From NCBI RefSeq assembly GCF_000744655.1, contig NZ_JQMJ01000003.1, positions 558,001 through 622,000 of the forward strand: a stretch of DNA of 64,000 bases, read 5' to 3'. This stretch comes from Streptacidiphilus rugosus AM-16 (GTDB taxonomy: Bacteria > Actinomycetota > Actinomycetes > Streptomycetales > Streptomycetaceae). The notes beneath the pieces are model-generated. The model ran no database searches, had not been told where the DNA came from, and was given only the letters and a program-made list of their open reading frames with translations. The translations under genes and the position numbers were made by a program. Shown piece after piece: positions 8,889-16,339 of the stretch. The stretch's first letter is position 1. Each line of letters opens with the position of its first letter.

Positions 8889-9670
8889 CGGACCGTCTCC
8901 AGCAGCTCGTTCGTCGACCGTCGCGCCATCGGGGACGGTCCTTCCACGCCGGCCTGGGCGCGGACCAGGGCGCGGGTGGGCGCCGTGTGGCCGGTGTACC
9001 GGACCCGGTCCACCACCCACGCGCCATGGGCGTCCCGCACCGCGTCGACCTCCAGTGGGTGGCCCGCCGACGGGGCGAGGGCGGTCAGCGCGGCGTCGGT
9101 CACCGGGAGCCCGGGACCGCGGTGCCGCTCGCCGAGGGTCATCGGCTCCACCACCAGGGCGGCGGTGCTCCGCTCGCCCTCGGTCAGCCCGCCCCGGGCG
9201 AAGGCCCGCAGGGCCGCCTCGTCGGTCAGCTCCGCGACGACCCCGCGCTCGGCGCCGCGCCGCCGCCGGACGGCCAGCGGGTAGCCCCAGGCGTGCGCGG
9301 CCCGGTAGAGGTCGGGGATCCGGCCCGCCGCCGCGCGCGGCAGCGTGGGAACCCCGGCGGCGGCCAGCAGTTCGCCGGCCAGGATCAGGTCGGCCCCCGC
9401 CAGGGCCTGGTCGCGGGTCTGGCCCGGCAGGCACAGGTGGTCGCGGAGCGAGCCCGCCCGGATCTGGTCGTCCGGGTGCAGGGCGATCACGCCTGCGACG
9501 GGCGTACGGGCGGCGGTCCGCAGGACCGCCAGCTCGGCGGCGGCGGTGTCGGCGAAGCCGGGGAGCTCGGTGTCGCCGATCCGCACGATGCGGTGGCCGG
9601 TGTCGCCGAGCCACTGGCCGTACGGCAGTTCGCCGAGCGAGGCGCGGTGGAGGATCACCAGGGTGGTCAT
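8885..9670 (-). CDS. Degenerate ATP-grasp homologue
   Basis: This 261-residue protein starts with MTTLVILHRASLGELPYGQWL, closely parallel to the start of its neighbour (MSVIVLHQVGSVHAVPYDRWL), so the two arose by duplication. It keeps the N-terminal domain and part of the central domain but loses catalytic positions. The ATP lysine strand reads LAVRRRRGAERG. The final strands read PLEVDAVRDAHGAWVVDRV, with no Glu-x-Asn metal site, and the Gly-rich substrate loop and C-terminal tail are missing. Both ends overlap neighbours by ATGA (9667-9670 and 8885-8888), which predicts stoichiometric, coupled translation. A scaffolding or substrate-channelling role beside the intact ligases is my inference; drift towards a pseudogene is the alternative, though the frame and coupling are fully preserved. 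Confidence 0.7.
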   Translation of the reverse strand: MTTLVILHRASLGELPYGQWLGDTGHRIVRIGDTELPGFADTAAAELAVLRTAARTPVAGVIALHPDDQIRAGSLRDHLCLPGQTRDQALAGADLILAGELLAAAGVPTLPRAAAGRIPDLYRAAHAWGYPLAVRRRRGAERGVVAELTDEAALRAFARGGLTEGERSTAALVVEPMTLGERHRGPGLPVTDAALTALAPSAGHPLEVDAVRDAHGAWVVDRVRYTGHTAPTRALVRAQAGVEGPSPMARRSTNELLETVR

Positions 9671-12156
9671 GACTGCTCCTCGCCTTCCATGCGGATGGTC
9701 AGCCGGGTCGCCAGCAGCTCCTCGCAGAGCAGCACGGCCTTGTCGGTGTCGGCGGCGGTGACGGCGAGCATCCCGAGGCGGTCCCAGTTGTCCCTGGTCG
9801 CCGGCACGACCGTGCCCGGCCGGGCGGCGAGGTCCAGGGCGATCACGTCGGGGTGGGCGCGCAGCTCCGTCACGCCCTCGACCTCGCGGACGGTCCCCTC
9901 GCGGCCGATGACGCCGCGGGCGCAGGCGGCGGCGCGGGCCGTCGGCCGCTGTTCCAGTGCGTCGACCAGGCCGAACGGCCAGGCGAGTGCGTATCGGACC
10001 AGGTCGATGCCGTAGGCCGCCTCGACCAGGCTCTGGATCCGGCCGCCGCCGTTGCGGTTGTGGCCCTCGATGATCAGCGGTCCCCGGGGCGAGAGCCGCA
10101 GCTCGGTGTGGCCGGGGCCGTCCTGGACGCCCATCGCGTCGAGGAACGCGGCGACCGCCTGCTCGACGCCGCGCTCCTGCTCCGGCTCCAGCCGGGCCGG
10201 CAGGGCGTGGCCCAGTTCGGCGAAGTGGGTCTCGTCGACGAGCTTCTCGGTGATCGCGACCAGCACGTGGCGGCCGCCGAAGCTGAACGACTCGACGCTG
10301 AACTCCGGTCCGGGGATGTACTCCTCCATCAGGTAGTCGTCGAGCCGATAGAGCGTGCTGCCCCGGTCGACGCCGGTCTGCCTGGCCGCGCCGATCCGCT
10401 GCCAGACCTCGTCGAGCTGCTCGGGGCCCTGGACCTTGAAGATGCCGAACCCGGCGGTCAGGTCGACCGGCTTCACCACGAAGGGGTAGCCGTGCGCGCG
10501 CCCGAAGGCGGCCATGCTGTGCCGGTCCACCAGCGGCTCCGCGCCGATCGCGAACTGCGGCGCGGTCACCGCGAGATGACGTCGCATGGCGAGCTTGTCG
10601 CGGAGCAGGTTGGCCGCGGACCAACTGGTCCCGCCCAGGCCGAACATGTCGTTGACCCGTCCGGCGATCTCCAGCCCCGGCTCGGTCAGGGAGAGCGCGG
10701 CGGCGAAGGGCCAGCGCTGGTGGGCCGCCCTGACCAGCGGCTCCACCACGGTCCAGTCCGTGAAGTCGGCGACGAAGGTGACGTCGGCGAGCTGCGCCTG
10801 CTCCGGCTCGAACCTGTCCTTGTGCTGGATCAGGATCACGTGCAGGCCCAGCGACTTGGCGATCCGCAGCGGCTCGGTGAGGTGGCCGAGGACGAGCAGG
10901 GTCTTCGCCGGGTCCATGGCCGCGGCGGATCCTCGGCCGACCGCCGGGGCGTCCGGCCGGGTCAGCCGCAGCAGCGCCTTGGCCGCGGCGGCCCGCTGCT
11001 CGGTCTGCTCGGCGTCGGACCCGTCGACGATCACGAAACCGTGCCGGCTGCCCGAGTGCACCGTGACCGGCAGCCGGTCGCCGGGCCCGTAGGGGAAGTT
11101 CAGGTCGTGGACGTGGCCCAGCCGGCCGATCGCGTCGAGTCCGCCGACGGCGGTGATCGGCCCCGGCTCCAGCTGGAAGAAGGAGATCGCGGCGGACCTG
11201 ACGGCCGGAGCGGGCACGACGTCGCGCCCGGCCAGGGCCTCGAAGATCGCCGCCTCGATGTCGAAGCCGGTGGCGATACGGATCAGCTGCGGGATCCGGT
11301 CACCGCCCAGCCGCGCCTGCGACTCGACGACGCGCGGCCCGGCCGCGGTCAGGATGATCTCGGTGTGGGCCGGGCCGAAGCGGTGCCCGGCGGCGTCCAG
11401 CAGGGCGACGACCAGCTCCCGCACGTCGCGCGCGGTGTCGGCCGGGAGCGGCGCCGGGAAGAGCTGCCCGGTCTCCACGAAGAGCGGCCCGTCGGTGACC
11501 CGCTTCGCGGTGATGCCGACGACCTGGTGGACACCGCCGGCGCTGAGCGTCTCGACGCTGAACTCCGGTCCCTCCAGGTACTCCTCCAGCACCACCGGGC
11601 CCTGGTAGCCGAAGTCGTCGATCTCGCCGCGCCAGGCGCCCAGGTCCTCGGGTCCGTGCACCAGCCGCACCGCGGCGCTGCCCGCCAGCCGGGTCGGCTT
11701 GACCACCGCCGGGTAGCCGAAGGCCTCCATCAGCGCCGGGACCTCGCCCGCCGTCGCGGCCACCGCGGTGCGCACCGGCGAGAGCCCGCGCTCGGCGAGC
11801 AGCTGCCGGGTCAGCGCCTTGTCGTTGAGAAAGCGCACCGCCCGCACCGGGTTGACGGCCAGCCCGAGCGCCTCGGCCTCCTCCACCACCGCCAGCATCG
11901 TGGCCTCCTGGCCCAGATGCAGGATGTGGGCGACGTCGTGGGCCAGGGCGGTCTCGCGGACCAGGGCCCGCAGGGCGGCCTCGTCCTCGAAGTCGACGTG
12001 GAGCAGGTCGGCGGAGTGCGCGGCGACGTCGGCCAGATAGGCCTCGGACTGCAGGGTCGGGTCCCAGATCGACCAGACCTGGAATCCGGCGGCCGCTGCC
12101 TTCTCCACCAGCTGGCGGTAGGGCTGGACCATCAGGATCCGGTGGTTGGCGGTCAT
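9667..12156 (-). CDS. Tandem double ATP-grasp ligase
   Basis: This is an 829-residue fusion of two complete ATP-grasp ligase modules. Module 1 (residues about 1-405) has PAVVKPTRLAGSAAVRLV, VVLEEYLEGPEFSVE and VVESQARLGGDRI. Module 2 (about 415-829) starts again with a Rossmann-like segment, KTLLVLGHLTEPLRIAKSL, and has PFVVKPVDLTAGFGIFKV, LMEEYIPGPEFSVE and LIIEGHNRNGGGRI. Both keep the ATP lysine and the Glu-x-(Asn/Gln)-x-Arg metal/substrate motif, so both may be active, perhaps adding two residues in turn. Start ATG 12156 has GAGAGGA upstream; an earlier ATG at 12237, overlapping the MFS stop as ATGA, would add 27 residues and fits the coupling seen elsewhere in the operon. Tandem fusion of these ligases is unusual. 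Substrates are unknown. Confidence 0.85.
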   Translation of the reverse strand: MTANHRILMVQPYRQLVEKAAAAGFQVWSIWDPTLQSEAYLADVAAHSADLLHVDFEDEAALRALVRETALAHDVAHILHLGQEATMLAVVEEAEALGLAVNPVRAVRFLNDKALTRQLLAERGLSPVRTAVAATAGEVPALMEAFGYPAVVKPTRLAGSAAVRLVHGPEDLGAWRGEIDDFGYQGPVVLEEYLEGPEFSVETLSAGGVHQVVGITAKRVTDGPLFVETGQLFPAPLPADTARDVRELVVALLDAAGHRFGPAHTEIILTAAGPRVVESQARLGGDRIPQLIRIATGFDIEAAIFEALAGRDVVPAPAVRSAAISFFQLEPGPITAVGGLDAIGRLGHVHDLNFPYGPGDRLPVTVHSGSRHGFVIVDGSDAEQTEQRAAAAKALLRLTRPDAPAVGRGSAAAMDPAKTLLVLGHLTEPLRIAKSLGLHVILIQHKDRFEPEQAQLADVTFVADFTDWTVVEPLVRAAHQRWPFAAALSLTEPGLEIAGRVNDMFGLGGTSWSAANLLRDKLAMRRHLAVTAPQFAIGAEPLVDRHSMAAFGRAHGYPFVVKPVDLTAGFGIFKVQGPEQLDEVWQRIGAARQTGVDRGSTLYRLDDYLMEEYIPGPEFSVESFSFGGRHVLVAITEKLVDETHFAELGHALPARLEPEQERGVEQAVAAFLDAMGVQDGPGHTELRLSPRGPLIIEGHNRNGGGRIQSLVEAAYGIDLVRYALAWPFGLVDALEQRPTARAAACARGVIGREGTVREVEGVTELRAHPDVIALDLAARPGTVVPATRDNWDRLGMLAVTAADTDKAVLLCEELLATRLTIRMEGEEQS

Positions 12157-12233
12157 GGCGGTTCGGGTCCTCTCGGAGGGGTGGGGAAGGTCTCGGGGGT
12201 GCGCGGCGGAGCTCGTCGTCGCTCGCTGCGTGC

Positions 12234-13529
12234 TCATCGGGCCACCGCGGACTCGGGTGCGGCCGAGGCGGCCGGGCCGGCCGCGCGGGCGGCCTCCTGG
12301 GCGTCCTGGGCACGGAAGAGGGCGCGGTACAGGACCATGGCCGCGGCGCCGAAGACCGCGTAGAGGACGGCCATGCCCCAGCTGGGCACGACGGCGCTCA
12401 GGGTGACGCAGAGGGAGCCGACCAGCAGGCCGAGCCGGATCTGGAGCCCGTAGGCGGCCATGTACTTGGTGCGCGAGTGGTCGGGGACCGCGTTGGCCAG
12501 CAGGGTCTGCTTGACCGGCGCGCTCATCAGCTCGCCGGCGGTCACCACGAAGGTCGCCACGATCAGCGTCCAGGCGTCGCCGCTCACCGCCCAGACCATG
12601 TAGCCGAGGGTGAAGATCACCAGGCCGACCATCAGCCGCCGCCGCTCGTCGACCCTGCCCAGCAGCTTGCCGAGCCAGAGGGCGCAGCAGACGACCAGCA
12701 GGGTGTTGACCGCCCGCATGATGCCGAGCATGTTGACGCCGGTGACGCGCAGCTGCCACGAGCCGATGTGGATCAGGTCCTGGGTGGTGAAGTGGTCGCC
12801 GAGCCGCACCGCGATGGAGGAGGAGATCTGCACCTCGACCGAGCGGACCAGCAGCGCGGCGAGGATCAGCCGCAGGAAGACCCGGTCGCGCAGCACGGAC
12901 ACGTAGCCGACCAGGGCCGACTTCACGCCGCGCGGGTTCGCGGTGCCCTCGGCGGGCGCGGTCTCGCTGATGCCGAAGAACGTGGTGGTGAAGTTCGCCC
13001 CGAGCATCACCGCGGCGGCAGCCAGGAGTTGGAAGAAGTAGCCGTTGTAGAAGAAGCCGCCGACCAGCGAGCCGAGCATGAAGGCCAGGTTGGTGGACCA
13101 GTAGTTGATCGTGTAGACGGCCGTCCGCGACTCGGTCGTGGTGACGTCGACGAGCATGGCGTCGTTCGCCGGCAGCGCGGTGCCCGCGGAGCAGGCGGCG
13201 CACAGGTAGAGGACGAACATCGCGACGCCGTCGCCGCCGCCGACCGGCGAGGCGACCAGGGCCAGACCGGCGTAGGCGAGGAAGGCGCCCAGCTCGCCGC
13301 CGAGCAGCACCGGACGGCGGCCGTAGGTGTCGGACAGGTGCCCGCCGACCAGGTTGCAGGTGATGGCGGCCAGCGACACGGTCAGCGTCATCAGGCCCGC
13401 GGTGGCGGGGCCGTAGAGCTTCGCGAAGTGGATCACCATCAGCGGAACGAGCATGATGTCGAAGAAGCGCTGGACGAAGCCGACGCCGACGCGCAGCCGC
13501 AGGTTGGGGTGCAGGTCCTTGAAGTTCAT
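12234..13529 (-). CDS. MFS transporter, probable product exporter
   Basis: This 431-residue integral membrane protein has about twelve hydrophobic segments. The motif GGHLSDTYGRRPVLLGG after the second helix is the classic MFS loop 2-3 signature (G-x-x-x-D-x-x-G-R-R). A second half-signature, GKLLGRVDERRRLM, lies in the middle loop. The C-terminus is a cytosolic Ala-rich tail. It starts at ATG 13529, overlapping the cysteine-synthase-like stop by ATGA, and ends where the tandem ligase region begins. Placement in the middle of a biosynthetic operon argues for export of, and self-protection against, the pathway product; this is contextual inference, since MFS sequence alone does not tell substrate or direction. 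Confidence 0.9.
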   Translation of the reverse strand: MNFKDLHPNLRLRVGVGFVQRFFDIMLVPLMVIHFAKLYGPATAGLMTLTVSLAAITCNLVGGHLSDTYGRRPVLLGGELGAFLAYAGLALVASPVGGGDGVAMFVLYLCAACSAGTALPANDAMLVDVTTTESRTAVYTINYWSTNLAFMLGSLVGGFFYNGYFFQLLAAAAVMLGANFTTTFFGISETAPAEGTANPRGVKSALVGYVSVLRDRVFLRLILAALLVRSVEVQISSSIAVRLGDHFTTQDLIHIGSWQLRVTGVNMLGIMRAVNTLLVVCCALWLGKLLGRVDERRRLMVGLVIFTLGYMVWAVSGDAWTLIVATFVVTAGELMSAPVKQTLLANAVPDHSRTKYMAAYGLQIRLGLLVGSLCVTLSAVVPSWGMAVLYAVFGAAAMVLYRALFRAQDAQEAARAAGPAASAAPESAVAR

Positions 13530-14551
13530 CGGGTCGCTCCCGCGGTGACGAGGTTCTGGGCGGAGGCGCCGGCGGGCGCCTGCGGGGACGGGTCCGCGGA
13601 CGCCTCGGCGGGCGTCTCCGCGGGCGTCTCGGCGGGCCACCAGCTCAGGTAGCGCTCACCGGTGTCGGGGAAGACGGTCACCACGGTCGAGCCCGCGAGG
13701 TCGTGGCGGCGGGCCAGCACCGCGCAGGCGTGGGCGGCGGCCCCCGAGGAGACGCCGACCAGCAGCCCGGCCCGGCGGGCGATCGCCCGGGTCGCGGCGG
13801 CGGCCTCCTCGTCGGAGACCGCGATCACCTCGTCGATCAGGGTCAGGTCGGTGACCGGGCTGACGAAGCCGCCGTTCAGCCCGGGGATGCGGTGCGGTCC
13901 GGGCTCGCCGCCGGACAGCAGCGCGGAACCTGCGGGTTCGACGGCGACGACCCTGAGCTGCGGATTGCGCTCGCGCAGGTGACTCGCGATGCCGGTCAGC
14001 GTGCCGCCGGTGCCGACCGAGCAGACCAGCACGTCGACCCGGCCGCCGGTGGCGTCCCAGATCTCCGGTCCGGTGGTCTCGTAGTGGGCTCGCACGTTGT
14101 CGGGGTTGGTGTGCTGGCTCGCGTACCAGGAGTCCGGCAGTTCGGCGGCGCGCCGCTGCGCGTGCTCCACGCAGCCGGCGAAGCCGAGCGAGGAGTCGGT
14201 GAACTCGACCTCGGCACCCAGCATCCGCAGCGTCAGCACGCGTTCCCGCGAGGCGTTGTCCGGCAGCACGATCAGGCAGTGGTAGCCGCGGGCGGTGGCC
14301 AGCGAGGCCAGGGCGATGCCGGTGTTGCCCGAGGTGGACTCGACGACGGTGCCGCCGGGACGCAGCTCGCCGCGTCGCTCGGCGGCGAGCAGCATGGAGA
14401 GCGCGGCACGGTCCTTGATGCTGGAGAGCGGGTTGGCCGACTCCAGCTTGGCGAGGATCCGCACCTCCTCGCCCACGCCGTCCAGGCGCAGCCGCAGCAG
14501 CGGGGTGGATCCGACCAGGTCGATGACGCTGTCGGCGACGGTCTGGGGCAT
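13526..14551 (-). CDS. Cysteine-synthase-like PLP enzyme, copy 2, with acidic C-terminal tail
   Basis: This 341-residue paralogue of the enzyme at 6584 has the same landmarks: SSIKDRAA (PLP lysine), STSGNTG, VGTGGTLTG and GVSSGAA. Both proteins begin MPQTVADS and share long identical stretches, yet their active-site neighbourhoods differ, for example in the loop between SDSWYASQH and the copy-1 equivalent GSWYTCQH. This suggests different nucleophiles or different acyl-serine donors. It carries an extra tail of about 35 residues with repeated PAET/PAEA units after GERYLSWW, absent in copy 1. Start ATG 14551 follows the same GAGGACC ribosome site. A small Arg-rich ORF and the serine acetyltransferase lie just upstream, so O-acetylserine is probably delivered locally. 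Confidence 0.9.
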   Translation of the reverse strand: MPQTVADSVIDLVGSTPLLRLRLDGVGEEVRILAKLESANPLSSIKDRAALSMLLAAERRGELRPGGTVVESTSGNTGIALASLATARGYHCLIVLPDNASRERVLTLRMLGAEVEFTDSSLGFAGCVEHAQRRAAELPDSWYASQHTNPDNVRAHYETTGPEIWDATGGRVDVLVCSVGTGGTLTGIASHLRERNPQLRVVAVEPAGSALLSGGEPGPHRIPGLNGGFVSPVTDLTLIDEVIAVSDEEAAAATRAIARRAGLLVGVSSGAAAHACAVLARRHDLAGSTVVTVFPDTGERYLSWWPAETPAETPAEASADPSPQAPAGASAQNLVTAGATR

Positions 14552-14572
14552 GGTGCGGTCCTCACTGCGGAG
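14528..14572. repeat. 45-bp perfect repeat around start codon of cysteine-synthase copy 2
   Basis: Partner of 7481-7525; identical over 45 bp including the ribosome site and the first codons. Confidence 0.9.
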
Positions 14573-14604
14573 CGGAAGAGGTCGGGAGCGGGTGGCGGCG
14601 GCGT

Positions 14605-14736
14605 TCACGCGGGCCGTCCGCGGAGGTGCTCGACGCGGGAGCCCTCGACGCGGGAGACGTCCCGCACGAGCCGGTACGCCCGGAGCCTGAGGCGGTGCGT
14701 CAGCCGCCGCGCGGCGCGGCGGGCCTGCGCGGTCAC
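14605..14736 (-). CDS. Small Arg-rich ORF coupled to serine acetyltransferase
   Basis: This 43-residue ORF starts with GTG at 14736 inside the stop of the serine acetyltransferase gene (GTGA overlap) and ends 53 bp before the next start. It is very basic, with 14 Arg among 43 residues (TAQARRAARRLTHRLRLRAY...), and has no signal peptide. I do not recognise it. The GTGA overlap is the pattern of real coupled genes in this operon and favours translation, but the length and Arg content are also what a chance ORF in high-GC DNA gives. It fills a space that would otherwise be a 181-bp gap. Confidence 0.3.
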   Translation of the reverse strand: MTAQARRAARRLTHRLRLRAYRLVRDVSRVEGSRVEHLRGRPA

Positions 14737-15341
14737 CAGGACCCCGCCGAGGCCGTGAGCGAGAAGAGGTCCTCCATCAGCCGGGGCTGGTCGTGCAGCG
14801 GCCGGACCACCGCGGTCTGGGCGAGCACCCTGGCGTAGGCGGGCACGTCCTTGTTGACCAGCGCCTGCGCGCCGATGACGGCGTGGTCCTCGATGGTCAC
14901 CGGGCCGAGCACGGTGGCGTTCGTGCCGAGGACGACGCCGTTGCCCACCCGGGGGTGCCTGCGCTCCCCCTCGGGCCGGTCGTTGTCGCTCCACCAGCCG
15001 ACCGCGCCGAGTGTGACCTGGTGGTAGATCGTCACGTCGTCGCCGACCTGGGCCGTCTCGCCGATCACCACGGCCGCGCCGTGGTCGATGAAGACCCGGC
15101 GGCCGAGCTCGGCGCCCGGGTGGATCTCGACGCCGGTGGCCCGCCGGGCGAGGTAGGCGAGGATCCGGGCGGCCATGCGGCGCCCGCGGCGGTGCAGCCG
15201 GTGGGCGACGCGGTGCGTCCACAGCGCCGGCAGGGCGGGGTGGAGCAGCGCCTCGCGGCGGTTGCGGATGGAGGGATCGCGCTCGACGACCACGTGCAGG
15301 TCCTCGCGGAGCACGCTCAGGATGCCTGTCGGCTCCGGCAT
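14733..15341 (-). CDS. Serine O-acetyltransferase (CysE/EpsC type)
   Basis: This 202-residue left-handed beta-helix acyltransferase makes O-acetylserine from serine and acetyl-CoA. The N-terminal helical part (SVLREDLHVVVERDPS...) is followed by hexapeptide repeats from about residue 70 (GVEIHPGAELG, VFIDHGAAVVIGETAQVGDDVTIYHQVTLG). IDHG and GETA contain the catalytic His/Asp region of serine acetyltransferases. The C-terminal GSW is not the usual cysteine-synthase-binding Ile end. Start is ATG 15341. In this operon it can feed both cysteine-synthase-like enzymes. Its presence as a second, cluster-borne acetyltransferase indicates a committed non-protein amino acid branch. Confidence 0.88.
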   Translation of the reverse strand: MPEPTGILSVLREDLHVVVERDPSIRNRREALLHPALPALWTHRVAHRLHRRGRRMAARILAYLARRATGVEIHPGAELGRRVFIDHGAAVVIGETAQVGDDVTIYHQVTLGAVGWWSDNDRPEGERRHPRVGNGVVLGTNATVLGPVTIEDHAVIGAQALVNKDVPAYARVLAQTAVVRPLHDQPRLMEDLFSLTASAGSW

Positions 15342-15422
15342 GTCGGATCGGCCCTTCTTCTTGCGGTGCGGGTGAGGGAGGTGTGCGGTACTGCGGAGTG
15401 GGAGGTGCGAGCGTTCGGACCG

Positions 15423-16025
15423 TCAGGCGCCGACGAGGGCGTCGCTGCCGGCCTCGTTGCGGGCGTCCAACGTGGCGAAGACCGCGCGGACCAGGCTGTC
15501 CAGGGCGGCCAGCACGTCGGGGTCGGTGAAGCAGGCGGTCCCGCCCGCCTCGGCGCGCAGCGCGCCGGCCCGGCCGACGGCGACCGGCTCGTGCGCCACC
15601 AGCTCCGCGCCGCAGCGGCCGAGCACGGCGGTCAGCGTCGGCTGGGCGTCCAGCGCGCCCCGGGCGCCGGGGGAGGCGCTGGTCACGGCCACGGTCTTCC
15701 CGGTGAGCGGGCAGGAGCCGCCCGGACGGGAGAGCCAGTCCAGCGCGTTCTTGAGCGCCCCCGACATCTCGCCGTTGTAGGAGGGCGTGCTGATGAAGAC
15801 CGCGTCCGCCTGCTCGACCAGCGCCTTGGCCTCCCGCACGGCGACCGAGCTGTCCTGCTGCTCGATCTCCGCGTCGTAGAAGGGCAGCAGGCCCACGGAC
15901 AGCCAGCTGATCTCGTGCGAGGCGGCGTCGGGCCGCTCGCCCACCAGACGGCGGACGGTCTCCAGGACGGCGGTGTTGTGCGAGTCCCGGCGGATGCTGC
16001 CGGAGACGAGAACGATCTTGGCCAC
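15423..16025 (-). CDS. NADPH-dependent FMN reductase
   Basis: This 200-residue flavodoxin-fold protein is of the NADPH-FMN reductase family. MAKIVLVSGSIRRDSHN is the N-terminal phosphate-binding loop for FMN (G-S-x-R-x-x-S-x-N). STPSYNGEMSGALKNALDW is the conserved active-site segment that holds the isoalloxazine ring and the dimer contact. It reduces flavins or quinones with NADPH. It is the first gene of the minus-strand biosynthetic operon, diverging from the NRPS, whose Ox domain is FMN-dependent. It may regenerate reduced flavin or act on the redox-active product; which one is not shown. Start ATG 16025 is the only one giving the full phosphate loop. Confidence 0.88.
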   Translation of the reverse strand: MAKIVLVSGSIRRDSHNTAVLETVRRLVGERPDAASHEISWLSVGLLPFYDAEIEQQDSSVAVREAKALVEQADAVFISTPSYNGEMSGALKNALDWLSRPGGSCPLTGKTVAVTSASPGARGALDAQPTLTAVLGRCGAELVAHEPVAVGRAGALRAEAGGTACFTDPDVLAALDSLVRAVFATLDARNEAGSDALVGA

Positions 16026-16077
16026 AGCGGCACTCCCAGTTCGCAGGTTTTCGACTGCTCAGAGACTCGCCGAGGCC

Positions 16078-16118
16078 GTTCCCGAACGCGTCCCGCGCCG
16101 ATCCCGGCCCGTCCCGGT
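16078..16118. promoter_or_regulatory. Putative SARP operator: four TCCCG repeats at 10-11 bp spacing
   Basis: TCCCG occurs at 16080, 16091, 16102 and 16112 (spacing 11, 11 and 10 bp), on the same face of the helix. SARP activators characteristically bind direct heptamer repeats with 11- or 22-bp spacing that overlap the -35 region. The site lies in the divergent promoter region between the FMN reductase operon and the NRPS, so one activator could switch on both. Binding is inference. Confidence 0.45.
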
Positions 16119-16226
16119 ATCGGCCCGGGAGGGGCGAGGGAGCCGTCCGCCGCACTGTGATCACCGGCCGCTCAACAGGGGCCGGGTGCCCCGTGGAGGG
16201 GAGTGCACCCGGGCCCTGCGCCGCAG

Positions 16227-16263
16227 CGTTCCCCGGCTCCGTCTCGACGGGCGCCGGGGAACG
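16227..16263. promoter_or_regulatory. Inverted repeat in NRPS upstream region
   Basis: CGTTCCCCGGC (16227-16237) and its exact complement GCCGGGGAACG (16253-16263) are separated by 15 bp, about 75 bp before the NRPS start. It could be an operator or a leader hairpin; nothing else identifies it. Confidence 0.35.
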
Positions 16264-16339
16264 CCGGGCGCGGCGTCGGGCCACATGTCCACGGGGGCTG
16301 GTCTGCCACCCATCGAGCTTCACGTTGCGGGGACGAACC

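Noticed and set aside
9853-12363. Long plus-strand ORF of 836 codons opposite the tandem ATP-grasp gene
   Set aside because: Its composition is Gly/Arg/Asp/Val-rich with no domain, while the minus strand shows clear catalytic motifs and overlapping gene junctions.
6584-14551. Siderophore or diaminopropionate (SbnA/SbnB) pathway
   Set aside because: The cysteine-synthase-like genes fit SbnA, but no SbnB-like dehydrogenase or siderophore synthetase is present.
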